A program made the position numbers and the translations under genes. Of a DNA stretch of 64,000 nucleotides, positions 34,839 to 44,454 are shown in pieces. The stretch is from NCBI GenBank assembly GCA_002706985.1, contig PAKP01000029.1, positions 1 through 64,000 on the forward strand, given 5' to 3'. This DNA is from Sneathiella sp. (GTDB lineage: Bacteria; Pseudomonadota; Alphaproteobacteria; Sneathiellales; Sneathiellaceae). The notes below the pieces were generated by a model. That model worked only from the letters and a program-made list of their open reading frames with translations, did not search any database and was not told the DNA's origin. Position 1 is the first letter of the stretch. Each line of letters starts with the position of its first letter.

Positions 34839-36209
34839 ATGAGGTTGCTAATTATTGGTTCACTGAATGGTCAAATTGGTGCTGCCAGCCAGATCGCGAT
34901 ATCGCGTGGCGCCAAGGTGAGCCAGGTGGATGATATCGAAATGGCGATGGCCTCCCTTCGCGCGGGCAAGGGTGCCGATATGGCCATGATCGATGTCAAT
35001 CTTCCGATCAAGAATCTGATCTTGATGCTGTCCAGTGAACGGATCAATCTTCCGGTCATTGCCTGCGGTGTCAATGCGGATGCCACGACTGCGGCCAATG
35101 CGATCCGTGCCGGGGCAAAAGAGTTTCTCCCCCTGCCGCCGGATCCCGAGCTCATTGCCGCCGTTCTTGAGGCCGTCTCCCAAGAAAACAACAAGCTTGT
35201 TTTTGCAGATCCGATGATGAAGGACGTTGTCGCCCTTGCCGAGCAGATTGCCCCCTCTTCCGCGTCCGTTCTGATCAACGGTGAAACGGGAACCGGCAAG
35301 GAAGTTATGGCGAGTTATCTGCATTCCCACAGCAACCGTGCGGATAAGCCTTTCGTTTGCGTCAATTGCGCGGCAATTCCGGAAAACCTGCTGGAATCAG
35401 AGCTCTTTGGCCATGAAAAAGGAGCCTTTACCGGCGCAATTGCCCGCCGTATCGGCAAGTTCGAAGAAGCGAATGGCGGCACGCTGCTGCTCGATGAAAT
35501 TAGCGAGATGGATATCCAGCTTCAGGCAAAGCTGTTGCGTGCCATTCAGGAAAAAACGATTGACCGCGTCGGCGGAACAAAGCCGGTTCCTGTCGATATC
35601 CGCATCATTGCGACATCCAACCGCGACCTTGCCGAGGCCGTTGCCGAGAAAATATTTCGCGAAGACTTGTTGTTCCGATTGAACGTAGTGACACTTAAGA
35701 TTCCACCGCTGCGCCAACGTCCGGTTGACATCGAGGTTCTGTCACGACATTTCGCAAAAAAATACTCCGAATCCAACGGTCTTACCGAGCGCAACATTGA
35801 TGAGAGCGCTCTGGCACGGCTCAAGACCAACCCCTGGAAGGGCAATGTGCGTGAGCTGGAAAACACGATCCACCGCGCCGTGCTGCTCTGTCAGGGAGAT
35901 ACGATCACCGGAGATGCGATCCTGATGCCCGACGGCAGCGCCGCGCCGACAAACTCCACGGAATCCGTAGTTGCTAACTCAAGCAGCTCGGCGACGAGCG
36001 ACAACAGCCTTGTTGGACGGAAAGTCGCAGATGTCGAGAAAGACCTGATCCTGAATACTCTGGATCATTGCTTTGGGAATCGCACTCATGCGGCCAATAT
36101 CCTAGGAATTTCAATTCGCACCTTGCGTAACAAACTGAAGCTCTACTCGGATGACGGCATAGAGGTGCCTTCTGCCGGAAGCGAGCAGCGTTACCCGGTT
36201 CGGGCCTGA
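34839..36209 (+). CDS. flbD: Sigma-54-dependent flagellar regulator FlbD
   Basis: AAA+ activator of late flagellar genes. Residues 1-115 are a degenerate receiver-like domain: MRLLIIGSLNGQ lacks the acidic pair after strand 1, though AMIDVNLP keeps an Asp. The central sigma-54 interaction domain has Walker A NGETGTGKEV, ELFGHEKGAFTGA (sigma-54 loop), GGTLLLDEI (Walker B) and R-finger regions. The C-terminus is a Fis-type HTH, NRTHAANILGISIRTLRNKLK. Degenerate receivers are typical of FlbD. It is upstream of flhA in a mostly contiguous operon. It would act at the sigma-54 promoter at 25782. Confidence 0.93.
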   Translation: MRLLIIGSLNGQIGAASQIAISRGAKVSQVDDIEMAMASLRAGKGADMAMIDVNLPIKNLILMLSSERINLPVIACGVNADATTAANAIRAGAKEFLPLPPDPELIAAVLEAVSQENNKLVFADPMMKDVVALAEQIAPSSASVLINGETGTGKEVMASYLHSHSNRADKPFVCVNCAAIPENLLESELFGHEKGAFTGAIARRIGKFEEANGGTLLLDEISEMDIQLQAKLLRAIQEKTIDRVGGTKPVPVDIRIIATSNRDLAEAVAEKIFREDLLFRLNVVTLKIPPLRQRPVDIEVLSRHFAKKYSESNGLTERNIDESALARLKTNPWKGNVRELENTIHRAVLLCQGDTITGDAILMPDGSAAPTNSTESVVANSSSSATSDNSLVGRKVADVEKDLILNTLDHCFGNRTHAANILGISIRTLRNKLKLYSDDGIEVPSAGSEQRYPVRA

Positions 36210-36253
36210 TCGCCGGCACCTGTAAAATTAAAGCTCTGGAAAGTACGTAGTAA

Positions 36254-38368
36254 ATGAGTGAACCCCAAATAACGGCAGCGCCCCAAACGGGTGGCAGCCA
36301 CTTGATGCAACGTATCATGCAGGTTGTCGGTCGCAGCGATATTGGCCTTGCTCTCGGTGTCGTCTGTATCCTGATCGTTCTGATCCTGCCCATGCCGAGC
36401 TGGCTCCTCGATTTCAGTCTAGCGATCTCGATCACCTTTTCCGTGGTGATCCTGATGACCTGCCTGTTTATCTCCAAGCCTCTAGATTTCAGCTCTTTCC
36501 CGACGGTGCTGCTGATCGCAACGATGCTGCGGCTTGCACTCAATCTCGCCTCCACCCGGCTTATTCTATCTGAAGGTCATACCGGGCCCGAAGCGGCCGG
36601 ACATGTCATTGAGGCCTTTGGCAGTTTTGTCATGGGCGGCAATTTCGTTATTGGTATCATTGTCTTTTCCATTCTCGTTCTGGTGAACTTTGTCGTTATC
36701 ACCAAGGGCTCCGGGCGTATTGCCGAGGTCGCGGCTCGCTTCTCCCTTGATGCCATGCCAGGCAAGCAGATGGCGATTGACGCTGACTTGTCTGCAGGCA
36801 TGATCAATGAAGATACGGCACGCCAGCGCCGAAAGGATCTGGAGGACGAAAGCGGCTTCTTCGGCGCCATGGACGGTGCGTCGAAATTCGTGCGCGGGGA
36901 TGCAATCGCCGGTCTTCTGATCACGTTCATCAACATCATCGGCGGCATCATTATCGGCGTCGCTCAGGAAGGTATGTCCTTCGCTGCGGCAGCCGATAGC
37001 TATACCCTGCTCACCGTCGGCGACGGCCTGGTCAGCCAGGTTCCGGCTCTGATCGTCTCCATCGCGGCTGGTCTGCTCGTCTCGCGTGGCGGTGTTGTCG
37101 GCACAACCGACAAGGCTCTGCTCAGTCAACTTGGCGGCTATCCCCGCGCCCTCGGGGTCAGCGCCTTCCTTCTTGTCGGCCTGTCTTTGCTGCCCGGCGT
37201 TCCCATGGTCCCGTTTCTTATTCTCGCGGGTGGCATCGGTTATTCTGCCTTTATCCTCAATCGCCGGCAGGTCATCAAGGCTGTTGAGGAAGAGCAACTA
37301 ATGCTTGAGAACAAAAAAGCAGCCGTTCCGGCAGAGGAACCCATTGCTGCTGCGCTCGCTATCGATGATCTCCGCCTTGAACTTGGTTATGGTTTGTTAT
37401 CTCTGATCAATGACAAGGAAGGCTATCGCCTGACGGATCAGATCAAGGCGCTGCGCCGTCAGATAGCTAGCGAGATGGGTTTTGTAATGCCGAGCGTGCG
37501 CATCCTCGACAATATGCAACTGCCCGCCAATAACTACCTCGTACGCGTCAAGGAAGTTGAAGCAGGCACAGGTGATGTTCGTCCGAACAACCTCCTTGTT
37601 ATGGACCCGCAAGGTCAGGCAATTGACCTGCCCGGCGAGGAAACAGTGGAGCCAACATTTGGCCTGCCCGCAGTCTGGGTAGATGGTGGCCAGCGCGAGG
37701 AAGCTTCCTTCCGCGGTTATACGATTGTCGATCCAGCGACCGTGATTACCACCCACCTCACGGAAATTCTGAAAGATCATATGCCGGACCTGCTGTCCTA
37801 CGCCGAAACGCAGAAACTGCTCGATGATCTGCCGACCGCCAATCAGAAACTGATTGCGGATCTGATCCCGAGCCATATTTCTGTGAGCGGTGTCCAGCGC
37901 ATATTGCAAAACCTTCTTGCGGAACGGGTTTCCATTCGCGACCTACCGACCATTCTGGAGGGAATTTCAGAAGCGACAGGATACTCCCAAAATATCAATA
38001 TCATCACGGAACATGTCCGTGCACGTCTTGCCCGTCAGATTTCAGCGGCCAATTCAGCGGACGACGGATATATTCCACTGATCACCCTGACACCGCAATG
38101 GGAACAGAACTTCGCCAATGCCATTATTGGCCAAGGGGATGACCGCCAGCTTTCGATGGCCCCAAGTCAGTTGCAGGAGTTCATTGCACGGGTTCGCGAG
38201 GTATATGACACGCTGGCAAGTCAGGGGCACAACCCGGTCATGCTGACAAGTCCGGCGATCCGCCCTTATGTGAGGTCTATTGTAGAGCGTTTCCGCCCGA
38301 CAACCGTGGTTATGTCGCAGAACGAGATCCATCCCAAAGCACGCCTGAAAACGCTTTCACAGGTATAG
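36254..38368 (+). CDS. flhA: Flagellar type III export gate protein FlhA
   Basis: Core export-gate membrane protein, 704 residues. The N-terminal half has about eight membrane helices and the conserved FHIPEP region (PTVLLIATMLRLALNLASTRLIL, GGNFVIGIIVFSILVLVNFVVITKGSGRIAEVAARFSLDAMPGKQMAIDADL). The C-terminal cytoplasmic domain starts at about 340 (LRLELGYGLLSLINDKEG, GFVMPSVRILDNMQLPANNY) and ends in RFRPTTVVMSQNEIHPKARLKTLSQV. It is 44 bases after flbD and 11 bases before flhF. Firm. Confidence 0.97.
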   Translation: MSEPQITAAPQTGGSHLMQRIMQVVGRSDIGLALGVVCILIVLILPMPSWLLDFSLAISITFSVVILMTCLFISKPLDFSSFPTVLLIATMLRLALNLASTRLILSEGHTGPEAAGHVIEAFGSFVMGGNFVIGIIVFSILVLVNFVVITKGSGRIAEVAARFSLDAMPGKQMAIDADLSAGMINEDTARQRRKDLEDESGFFGAMDGASKFVRGDAIAGLLITFINIIGGIIIGVAQEGMSFAAAADSYTLLTVGDGLVSQVPALIVSIAAGLLVSRGGVVGTTDKALLSQLGGYPRALGVSAFLLVGLSLLPGVPMVPFLILAGGIGYSAFILNRRQVIKAVEEEQLMLENKKAAVPAEEPIAAALAIDDLRLELGYGLLSLINDKEGYRLTDQIKALRRQIASEMGFVMPSVRILDNMQLPANNYLVRVKEVEAGTGDVRPNNLLVMDPQGQAIDLPGEETVEPTFGLPAVWVDGGQREEASFRGYTIVDPATVITTHLTEILKDHMPDLLSYAETQKLLDDLPTANQKLIADLIPSHISVSGVQRILQNLLAERVSIRDLPTILEGISEATGYSQNINIITEHVRARLARQISAANSADDGYIPLITLTPQWEQNFANAIIGQGDDRQLSMAPSQLQEFIARVREVYDTLASQGHNPVMLTSPAIRPYVRSIVERFRPTTVVMSQNEIHPKARLKTLSQV

Positions 38369-38379
38369 GGGCAGGATAG

Positions 38380-39495
38380 ATGCGTATTAAGACCTACACA
38401 GCCCCCACCATGGAAAAGGCGATCAATCAGCTCCGTCTGGAAATGGGACCGGAGGCAATCATCCTGTCCAGCCAGAATCTGAAAACCGGAGAGGTTCAGT
38501 TGACGGCGGCCGTCGAGCAGCTGGAAGCCCCCGTCCCGTCAAACGCCAATAGCTGGGCATCGGAATGGGACAAGGACTGGAAAGTCGAGGCACAGACACC
38601 TGTCGCCGAGGAACAGAAGGTCGCGGCTAAAGAAGAAACTTCGCCCGTTCCTCAACCTGCAGGAAGTTCACGCAACGTAGAAAGCGCCTCCAAGATTACG
38701 CCCAAGATGGAACTGCTCGTTCAATCCATGGCGTTTCATGGCGTTCCAACTCAGTTGGCGGAAAGGCTTTGCCGGATGGCATTGTCTGTCAAGACCGAGA
38801 ACACCGCAATGGCCCTGGCTGCCGCCCTGGATACACATTTCAATTACTCTTCCCGGATCGCAGGACGGAAAGTACCGCTGATGCTTGTCGGCCCTCCCGG
38901 CGTCGGGAAAACCGCAACGATCGCCAAATTCGCCGCCGCTGCAAAAATGGAAGGTCGGACGGTTCAGCTTATCACCACCGATACCAAGCGCGCCGGCGCC
39001 ATAGAGCAGCTTCAAGCCTATACGGACATTCTCGAATTCGATCTTAACGTTGCGGAAACCGCGGATGAGCTCAAAACCATCGTGGAACAAAAGGCGCAAG
39101 ATGCAGGCTCGGATATCCTGATCGATACAGGTGGGATCAATGCCTATGACGAGGATGAAGTTGCCGCTCTTACGAAATATATCATCGCGGCAAAGGCGGA
39201 ACCTGTTGTCGTCCTGGCCGCAGGCACCGATACCGCGGAGATGAGCGATACAGCAGAAACCTTCTCCTCTCTTGGAGCACAACGGATGATTGTTACCCGA
39301 CTTGATACCACACGGCGTTATGGCGGCATATTCACAGCCGCTCATACCGCAAACCTCAGTTTTTCATATGCAAGCGTGTCCTCCTCCGTTGCAAATGGCC
39401 TGCATATTATAAACCCGGTAAATCTGGCCCGGCTTCTGCTCAGAGACCCGACTCATGCAGAAGTCGGCAAAGAATTTGACAAGGTAAAACCATGA
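38380..39495 (+). CDS. flhF: Flagellar biosynthesis SRP-type GTPase FlhF
   Basis: Controls the place and number of flagella, often polar, with FlhG. At 371 residues it starts with the FlhF-specific MRIKTYTAPTMEKAINQLRLEMGPEAIILSSQ, followed by a variable linker and an SRP-type NG domain with P-loop GPPGVGKTATIAKFAA, TTDTKRAGAIEQLQAYT (G2/G3 region) and VTRLDTTRRYGG (G4). The DTGG motif ILIDTGGINAYDEDEV matches the third GTPase motif. Four-base overlap with the next gene. Confidence 0.93.
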   Translation: MRIKTYTAPTMEKAINQLRLEMGPEAIILSSQNLKTGEVQLTAAVEQLEAPVPSNANSWASEWDKDWKVEAQTPVAEEQKVAAKEETSPVPQPAGSSRNVESASKITPKMELLVQSMAFHGVPTQLAERLCRMALSVKTENTAMALAAALDTHFNYSSRIAGRKVPLMLVGPPGVGKTATIAKFAAAAKMEGRTVQLITTDTKRAGAIEQLQAYTDILEFDLNVAETADELKTIVEQKAQDAGSDILIDTGGINAYDEDEVAALTKYIIAAKAEPVVVLAAGTDTAEMSDTAETFSSLGAQRMIVTRLDTTRRYGGIFTAAHTANLSFSYASVSSSVANGLHIINPVNLARLLLRDPTHAEVGKEFDKVKP

Positions 39496-40301
39496 TCCAG
39501 ACTGAAAGCCCACGCCGTAACCGGCCATCCATACATCCGGCAACGCAGGTCATCGGCAGTAACCTCATAACCGTAGCCTCCGGCAAGGGCGGTGTCGGAA
39601 AGACTGTACTGGCAGTCAGCCTCACGCAGGCGCTTGCCAAGTCCGGAAAGAACGTTCTTCTGTTTGATGGAGATGTTGGCCTCGCCAACGTGGATATTCA
39701 GCTCGGGATTATGCCAGAGAAAGACCTTGCCACGGTGGTGACGGGAGAAATGGATCTGAAAGATGCGGTTTTCAACTGCGCGGAGGGCGGTTTTGATCTT
39801 ATCGCCGGAAGATCCGGCTCTGGTTCCCTTGGTACCCTCTCAGTTGGCCAACTACAAAAAATCCGGCAGGATCTTGCCAACCTAAGCAGCAGCTATGACT
39901 TCATCATCCTTGATCTTGGCGCGGGTATTGATGATGCCGTTCGGACACTATCCGGAGGCGCCGGCCCTAAACTGGTCGTCACGACAGGAGATCCGACCTC
40001 CCTCACGGATGCCTATGCCTATATCAAGGTGACGTCGCAGATAGCACCGAACGCAGACCTGCGCATCCTGGTGAATATGGTCAAGTCCGAAGCCGAGGGG
40101 CAGAAGGTGTATGAAAAACTCCTGACAGCCTGCCGGAATTTCCTGAATATCGAACCGCCTCTCGCTGGCATTATCGAACTGGATGAAAAGGTGTCGAGTG
40201 CGATCCGCGCACAGGCCGGTCTTATGACACGCTATCCGACAAGCCGCGCTGCCAACGCTGTCGACAACCTGGCGCGTTATCTTATCAAGGGAGCTGCATA
40301 A
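39492..40301 (+). CDS. flhG: MinD-like ATPase FlhG (FleN), flagellar number regulator
   Basis: ParA/MinD-superfamily ATPase that limits flagellar number and stimulates FlhF. The deviant Walker A is ASGKGGVGKTVLAVSLTQ near residue 30, LLFDGDVGLANVDIQLGI follows, and YDFIILDLGAGIDDAVRTL is Walker B. A C-terminal amphipathic helix (RAANAVDNLARYLIKGA) is expected for membrane binding. The start overlaps flhF by four bases. 269 residues is normal. Together flhF-flhG suggest a polar flagellum, to be inferred, not proven. Confidence 0.93.
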   Translation: MIQTESPRRNRPSIHPATQVIGSNLITVASGKGGVGKTVLAVSLTQALAKSGKNVLLFDGDVGLANVDIQLGIMPEKDLATVVTGEMDLKDAVFNCAEGGFDLIAGRSGSGSLGTLSVGQLQKIRQDLANLSSSYDFIILDLGAGIDDAVRTLSGGAGPKLVVTTGDPTSLTDAYAYIKVTSQIAPNADLRILVNMVKSEAEGQKVYEKLLTACRNFLNIEPPLAGIIELDEKVSSAIRAQAGLMTRYPTSRAANAVDNLARYLIKGAA

Positions 40302-40317
40302 CAAGCAGTCTTGGAGT

Positions 40318-42132
40318 ATGAGTGGTATTCGCTCACCTTCCGGCGTTTCGTCGGGCGTAACGGGAAGTTCCAAGTCCCCGGCCTCTGGTCAGGGACCGGT
40401 CAACCCCACGACCCCGACTACCCCGGCAGGAGGTGAGCGCGGACTGCCTGCAAACAATCCGCAACCAACGGCGACCGCACCGACACCGACAGAGATCAAA
40501 TTGATCAACGCCGTCGTTACGGCAAAATCATCAAATGAGAATATTGTCCTGCATACAGAGCTCGGCAATTTCCGTATCACGACCCCGACCTCTCTCACGG
40601 TGGGCAGTCATATCACCTTTGAAGTGATGAAGGCCGAAGAAGTGATATTGGCGCGATTGCTGAACGTCAACGGCAAAGCGCTGTCACCTCCGCTTGATGT
40701 GCGATTGCTGCCAACGATTGCAAAATCACCAACGGGCGCGGAAGGGTATATTAAGGCTGGTCAGCTTCACCCGCTTGAATTGAAGGCGGGCTTGCAAACT
40801 CTGGCAACGCCAATAGCTGTCACGAAGGTAGAGGTCACTTTGCCTTCGCCTGCACCAACACAATCGCCTGCGCCTCCCGCAACTCAACCAACAGCGTCGG
40901 TGCCGTCGGCGAACAAGAATATTGTGCCGGCAACAGCGAATAGTGCCGCCACGATCCAGAACGATACTGCGCCCCGCATCAATCCACAGGGTATCGCGGT
41001 CTATCAGCGGTATCACAGCCCGTCCTTAGCTGCTCCGCCCACAACGGTAGCGGAACCAAAAGCTGCGCCAAACCTGCCGCATGCCAATCGATCGCCGATC
41101 GTTGAAGCTCATATCATTCGACAGCCTGCTCCTGTAAAAATTGAACCGTCAAAAGTAACGCAAGTCTTTGAGGTAGGCGACAAAATCAACCTGATCATCC
41201 GGCCGCAAAAAGGAACAGCTCCTTTGGTGCCCCGCGCCGGTATTCTGCAAGGAACCGTTGTTGCGCTTGCCAATGCTCCAAATGCTGGAGGCCTCTCCAA
41301 GGTTACCATGCAGACACCCCTTGGGACGCTTTCTTATAGCACTGCAACTCCCCCTGCGGCAGGAACCAATGTTCAGTTTGCGGTCGCTGATGAAATTAAT
41401 ATTTTCCCGTTACCAGAAGCAACTATCCAGCAATCCGGCGAACGGGCACCGAAGCTAACTATCATGGGTGACTGGAGTAATCTCCGCGAGGCAATAAATC
41501 AGGTTGCACGTCAGGATCCGATTGTTGCCCAAACAGTTATCAGCCAGACTATCCCGCAAGCAAACCCGCAGCTTTCAAACAGCCTGCTGTTCTTTATGGC
41601 GGCCTTAAACCTGGGGTCTATTGAAAAATGGCTTGGTCAGGATTTTGTTCAGGCCATGAAAGCGGCCGGAAGAACTCCCCTGCTTCAAGCACTGGAAGAA
41701 GATTTCGCCACTTTTTCCCGTCTGCAAGCCGATAGCGGCGGCCAAGATTGGAAGAGTCTGAATTTTCCGTTTTTTGATGGCGCCAATCTGCGCCAGGTCC
41801 GCATGTTCCACCGGCGCCATAAAAATCCGGATGCCGACGAGGGAGAGGCAGAAACGACCCGCTTTTTGATAGAGCTCAACCTGACTAAATCCGGGCCGCT
41901 GCAATTGGACGGCCTGTTCAAGAGCCATATATTTGACCTTGCCGTCCGCAGTCATCGGGACGTCACGGAAGAAATGCGGCAGCACATCACGAAACTGTTC
42001 AGCGAACATATGGAAATTTCGGGGTTGAACGGACAGCTGACGTTCAAAACTATCACCCCGTTCCCTGTCGATCCGCTCAAGGAGTGGGAGGCAGGCAATG
42101 ATACGGAAACGGGCGCTAGATTCCCAGCTTAG
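40318..42132 (+). CDS. Second FliK-like, Pro/Thr-rich flagellar protein
   Basis: A 604-residue protein that starts 16 bases after flhG with GGAG just before the ATG. The N-terminal two-thirds is rich in Pro, Thr and Ala (for example PTTPTTPAGGERG, SPAPTQSPAPPATQPT) with interspersed beta-like blocks such as LGNFRITTPTSLTVGSHITFEV and LGTLSYSTATPPAAGTNVQFAV, which repeat a pattern. The C-terminal end RFLIELNLTKSGPLQLDGLFKSHIFDLAVRSHRDVTEEMRQHI resembles a Flg_hook/FliK C-terminal domain. It is therefore likely a second hook-length-type or export-substrate protein, distinct from fliK at 25.9 kb. It overlaps the convergent MmcQ-like gene by 17 bases. Confidence 0.6.
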   Translation: MSGIRSPSGVSSGVTGSSKSPASGQGPVNPTTPTTPAGGERGLPANNPQPTATAPTPTEIKLINAVVTAKSSNENIVLHTELGNFRITTPTSLTVGSHITFEVMKAEEVILARLLNVNGKALSPPLDVRLLPTIAKSPTGAEGYIKAGQLHPLELKAGLQTLATPIAVTKVEVTLPSPAPTQSPAPPATQPTASVPSANKNIVPATANSAATIQNDTAPRINPQGIAVYQRYHSPSLAAPPTTVAEPKAAPNLPHANRSPIVEAHIIRQPAPVKIEPSKVTQVFEVGDKINLIIRPQKGTAPLVPRAGILQGTVVALANAPNAGGLSKVTMQTPLGTLSYSTATPPAAGTNVQFAVADEINIFPLPEATIQQSGERAPKLTIMGDWSNLREAINQVARQDPIVAQTVISQTIPQANPQLSNSLLFFMAALNLGSIEKWLGQDFVQAMKAAGRTPLLQALEEDFATFSRLQADSGGQDWKSLNFPFFDGANLRQVRMFHRRHKNPDADEGEAETTRFLIELNLTKSGPLQLDGLFKSHIFDLAVRSHRDVTEEMRQHITKLFSEHMEISGLNGQLTFKTITPFPVDPLKEWEAGNDTETGARFPA

Positions 42133-42469
42133 TGCGCATTGCCTTGGTAAGCTTGGCCTTTACGATCGAATAGGCCTCTTCGATATAAGCCTTGATATCG
42201 TCCTCCACCATGGCATCCTTTGAAGTCAATTGAACCCATTTGGCACGCGCCAGATAGGGCGCCGGGACAATTCCGTCCTGCTCGATAAGAATGGCGTATG
42301 CAAGATCACTACATTTGAAACTGATCTTCTCTGTCTCCCCTGGGCCCCAATGCGAGCAAATGGCAAAAATCTTTCCGCCGATTTTCCAGACCGAGGCGTT
42401 CCCCCACTGCACAACATTTTCAACCGCGGGTAAAGATACACAAAATCTGTCGAAATCTGATCTATTCAC
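42116..42469 (-). CDS. MmcQ/YjbR family protein
   Basis: A small DNA-binding-like domain protein of about 117 residues: VNRSDFDRFCVSLPAVENVVQWGNASVWKIGGKIFAICSHWG, then FKCSDLAYAILIEQDGIVPAPYLARAKWVQL. This matches the MmcQ/YjbR (CyaY-like fold) family, whose precise role is unknown. The frame is open upstream to 42538, but GTG 42469 is preceded by GGGGAG and homologues begin near NRSDFDRF. It converges on the flagellar gene at 42132 and is otherwise isolated. Confidence 0.85.
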   Translation of the reverse strand: MNRSDFDRFCVSLPAVENVVQWGNASVWKIGGKIFAICSHWGPGETEKISFKCSDLAYAILIEQDGIVPAPYLARAKWVQLTSKDAMVEDDIKAYIEEAYSIVKAKLTKAMRTKLGI

Positions 42470-42604
42470 GGGCCTTTTCTCCCCAATGACAACTCGCGGC
42501 AACTTCAGAATAGAGAACTTTATAGCATAAAATTTCAACCTTGATAGAACAGCCGCGCTGCGTCATATTCCCGTCCAACACCTGATCGGATGGAATTACG
42601 AAAC

Positions 42605-43510
42605 ATGTATGTTGTTGCGGCGCTTTATAAGTTTGTGGCTTTGCCCGACTATGAGGAATTGCAGAAAGAGCTGCTAACGCTTTGCCGTGAAAACAATATT
42701 CAGGGCACTCTCCTGCTGGCGGAGGAAGGTATTAACGGGACGGTATCCGGCACTCGCCGAGCCATTGACGCCCTTCTCTCTTTTCTGAGGGCGGACCCGC
42801 GATTCAATGATCTACAGCACAAGGAATCGATCAACGAAACCCAGCCGTTCTACCGGATGAAGGTTCGCCTCAAAAAGGAGATCGTAACTCTTGGCGCGCC
42901 CGGACTTGATCCGCGCGAAGCTGTTGGCACCTATGTGAAACCGAAAGACTGGAATAACCTGATTAGCGATCCAGATGTTCTGTTGATCGATACACGCAAT
43001 GACTATGAAGTCGAGGTTGGAACATTCAAGGGTGCGCTCAATCCGGAAACAAAAACATTTCGGGAATTCAAGAAATTCGTTGAGGAAAAGCTCGATCCCG
43101 TCCGCGACAAAAAGGTCGCGATGTTCTGCACGGGAGGAATTCGCTGTGAAAAATCCACATCGTATCTCTTGTCAAAAGGGTTTGAGAATGTGTTTCATCT
43201 TGAGGGCGGCATCCTTCAGTATCTGGAAGATGTTCCGAAAGCGAAAAGTACCTGGGAGGGAGAATGTTTCGTTTTTGATCAGCGGGTAACCGTTAATCAC
43301 GATCTTGAAAAAGGATCCTACGATCAATGTTATGCTTGCCGCTATCCGATCACTGGGGAAGACAAAGAATCCCCGCTCTACCTTGAAGGTGTTTCCTGTG
43401 CCCGTTGTCACGACAGCCTGAGCGAAGATCAGAAAAAGCGTTTTGCGGATCGCCAGAAGCAGATCGCACTTGCAAGAGCACGAAACGAAAGCCATCTCGG
43501 CAGTAAATAA
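42605..43510 (+). CDS. trhO: tRNA uridine(34) hydroxylase TrhO (rhodanese-related)
   Basis: Oxygen-dependent tRNA U34 hydroxylase of the UPF0176/YceA family. N-terminal acylphosphatase-like domain [19 protein letters not shown]..., a central rhodanese domain with [24 protein letters not shown] text and the active-site loop [29 protein letters not shown], then a C-terminal region with four Cys in CYACRYPI and CARCHDSL that probably binds zinc. ATG 42605 starts the family alignment; the ATG at 42590 adds five residues without better support. Isolated from neighbours. Confidence 0.93.
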   Translation: MYVVAALYKFVALPDYEELQKELLTLCRENNIQGTLLLAEEGINGTVSGTRRAIDALLSFLRADPRFNDLQHKESINETQPFYRMKVRLKKEIVTLGAPGLDPREAVGTYVKPKDWNNLISDPDVLLIDTRNDYEVEVGTFKGALNPETKTFREFKKFVEEKLDPVRDKKVAMFCTGGIRCEKSTSYLLSKGFENVFHLEGGILQYLEDVPKAKSTWEGECFVFDQRVTVNHDLEKGSYDQCYACRYPITGEDKESPLYLEGVSCARCHDSLSEDQKKRFADRQKQIALARARNESHLGSK

Positions 43511-43526
43511 CCGTCACTCCAGTTCG

Positions 43527-44375
43527 CTATACCGATTTGATCAGCCTTTCAAGCGAGGTAAAAGAAGCGGCTGATTTAAAGGGGGCAAAAGATCCTGTCT
43601 TTTGAATTTCCGTCGCTGCATCAATCATGGCCCCATAGGCAATACGGGCAAAAGCAGAGCCGGCACTGATCCGGCGCACCCCTGCCTTTTCCAGTTCCAC
43701 CAGCGTAACCCCTGGCAAGCCTATTCCGGCAACGACATTCACAGGCCGCGATACAGAACAGCAAACTTCCGAAATGGTTTCAAGATCAGGCAATCCCGGT
43801 GCATATAAAACATCCGCCCCGACAGCCTCATACCCCTTGAGCCGCGCAAGGGTATCATCAAAATCCGGCCGTCCGAAAAGGTAGTTTTCTGCGCGGGCTG
43901 TCAGCATAAAAGGCCGGTCAAGCTTCGCAACCGCTTCCGCGGCTGCTGCAATCCGCTCAATAGCAAGTGTGCGATCGTAAATCGGATTATCCCGATCACC
44001 CGTCGTATCTTCAATCGTGCAGCCTGCCAGTCCGATTTCCGCAGCCAGGCGAACCGTTTCAGCAACCGTTTCAGGAGCATCGCCATAACCGTTTTCAAGA
44101 TCTGCACTGACCGGCAGCGGGATCGCCGCAATAATTTCAGCAGCATGATCCAGCGCTTCCCGCCGGCTGATCTCGCCGATTGATGTCCCTTTGCCCGACG
44201 AAAACGCGAAGCCCGCACTTGTGGTTGCCAAAGCCTCAAACCCCAAGGCAGCCAGCATTTTTGCAGACCCGATATCCCACGGATTTGGAAGAACAAAGGC
44301 TTTGTCACCTTGATGCAGAGCCTTGAATTTTTCAGCTTTTTCCGACAAATTAGCAGCCTCCGCCCATATGTTCAT
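43527..44375 (-). CDS. Isocitrate lyase/PEP mutase superfamily protein
   Basis: A 282-residue TIM-barrel enzyme of the PEP mutase/2-methylisocitrate lyase branch. It has LPNPWDIGSAKMLAALGFEALATTSAGFAFSSGKGTS, PVSADLENGYGD with metal-binding Asp and Glu, and the GCTIEDTTGDRDNPIYD loop. The KKCGH-type signature of isocitrate lyases is replaced by ATTSAGFAFS-type text, so lyase or hydrolase action on a different alpha-oxo or C-P compound is possible. Function unknown; it sits between flagellar genes without an obvious tie to them. Confidence 0.85.
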   Translation of the reverse strand: MNIWAEAANLSEKAEKFKALHQGDKAFVLPNPWDIGSAKMLAALGFEALATTSAGFAFSSGKGTSIGEISRREALDHAAEIIAAIPLPVSADLENGYGDAPETVAETVRLAAEIGLAGCTIEDTTGDRDNPIYDRTLAIERIAAAAEAVAKLDRPFMLTARAENYLFGRPDFDDTLARLKGYEAVGADVLYAPGLPDLETISEVCCSVSRPVNVVAGIGLPGVTLVELEKAGVRRISAGSAFARIAYGAMIDAATEIQKTGSFAPFKSAASFTSLERLIKSV

Positions 44376-44454
44376 GATATGTTCTTTATCATTAATATGT
44401 CGACCTAATCAAGGAAAAACGATATGGAAATTTATATGGATAGCAACCGTTCAA

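Noticed and set aside
36566..37297. 243-codon - strand frame opposite flhA
   Set aside because: Highly charged shadow translation; flhA on the + strand is unmistakable.
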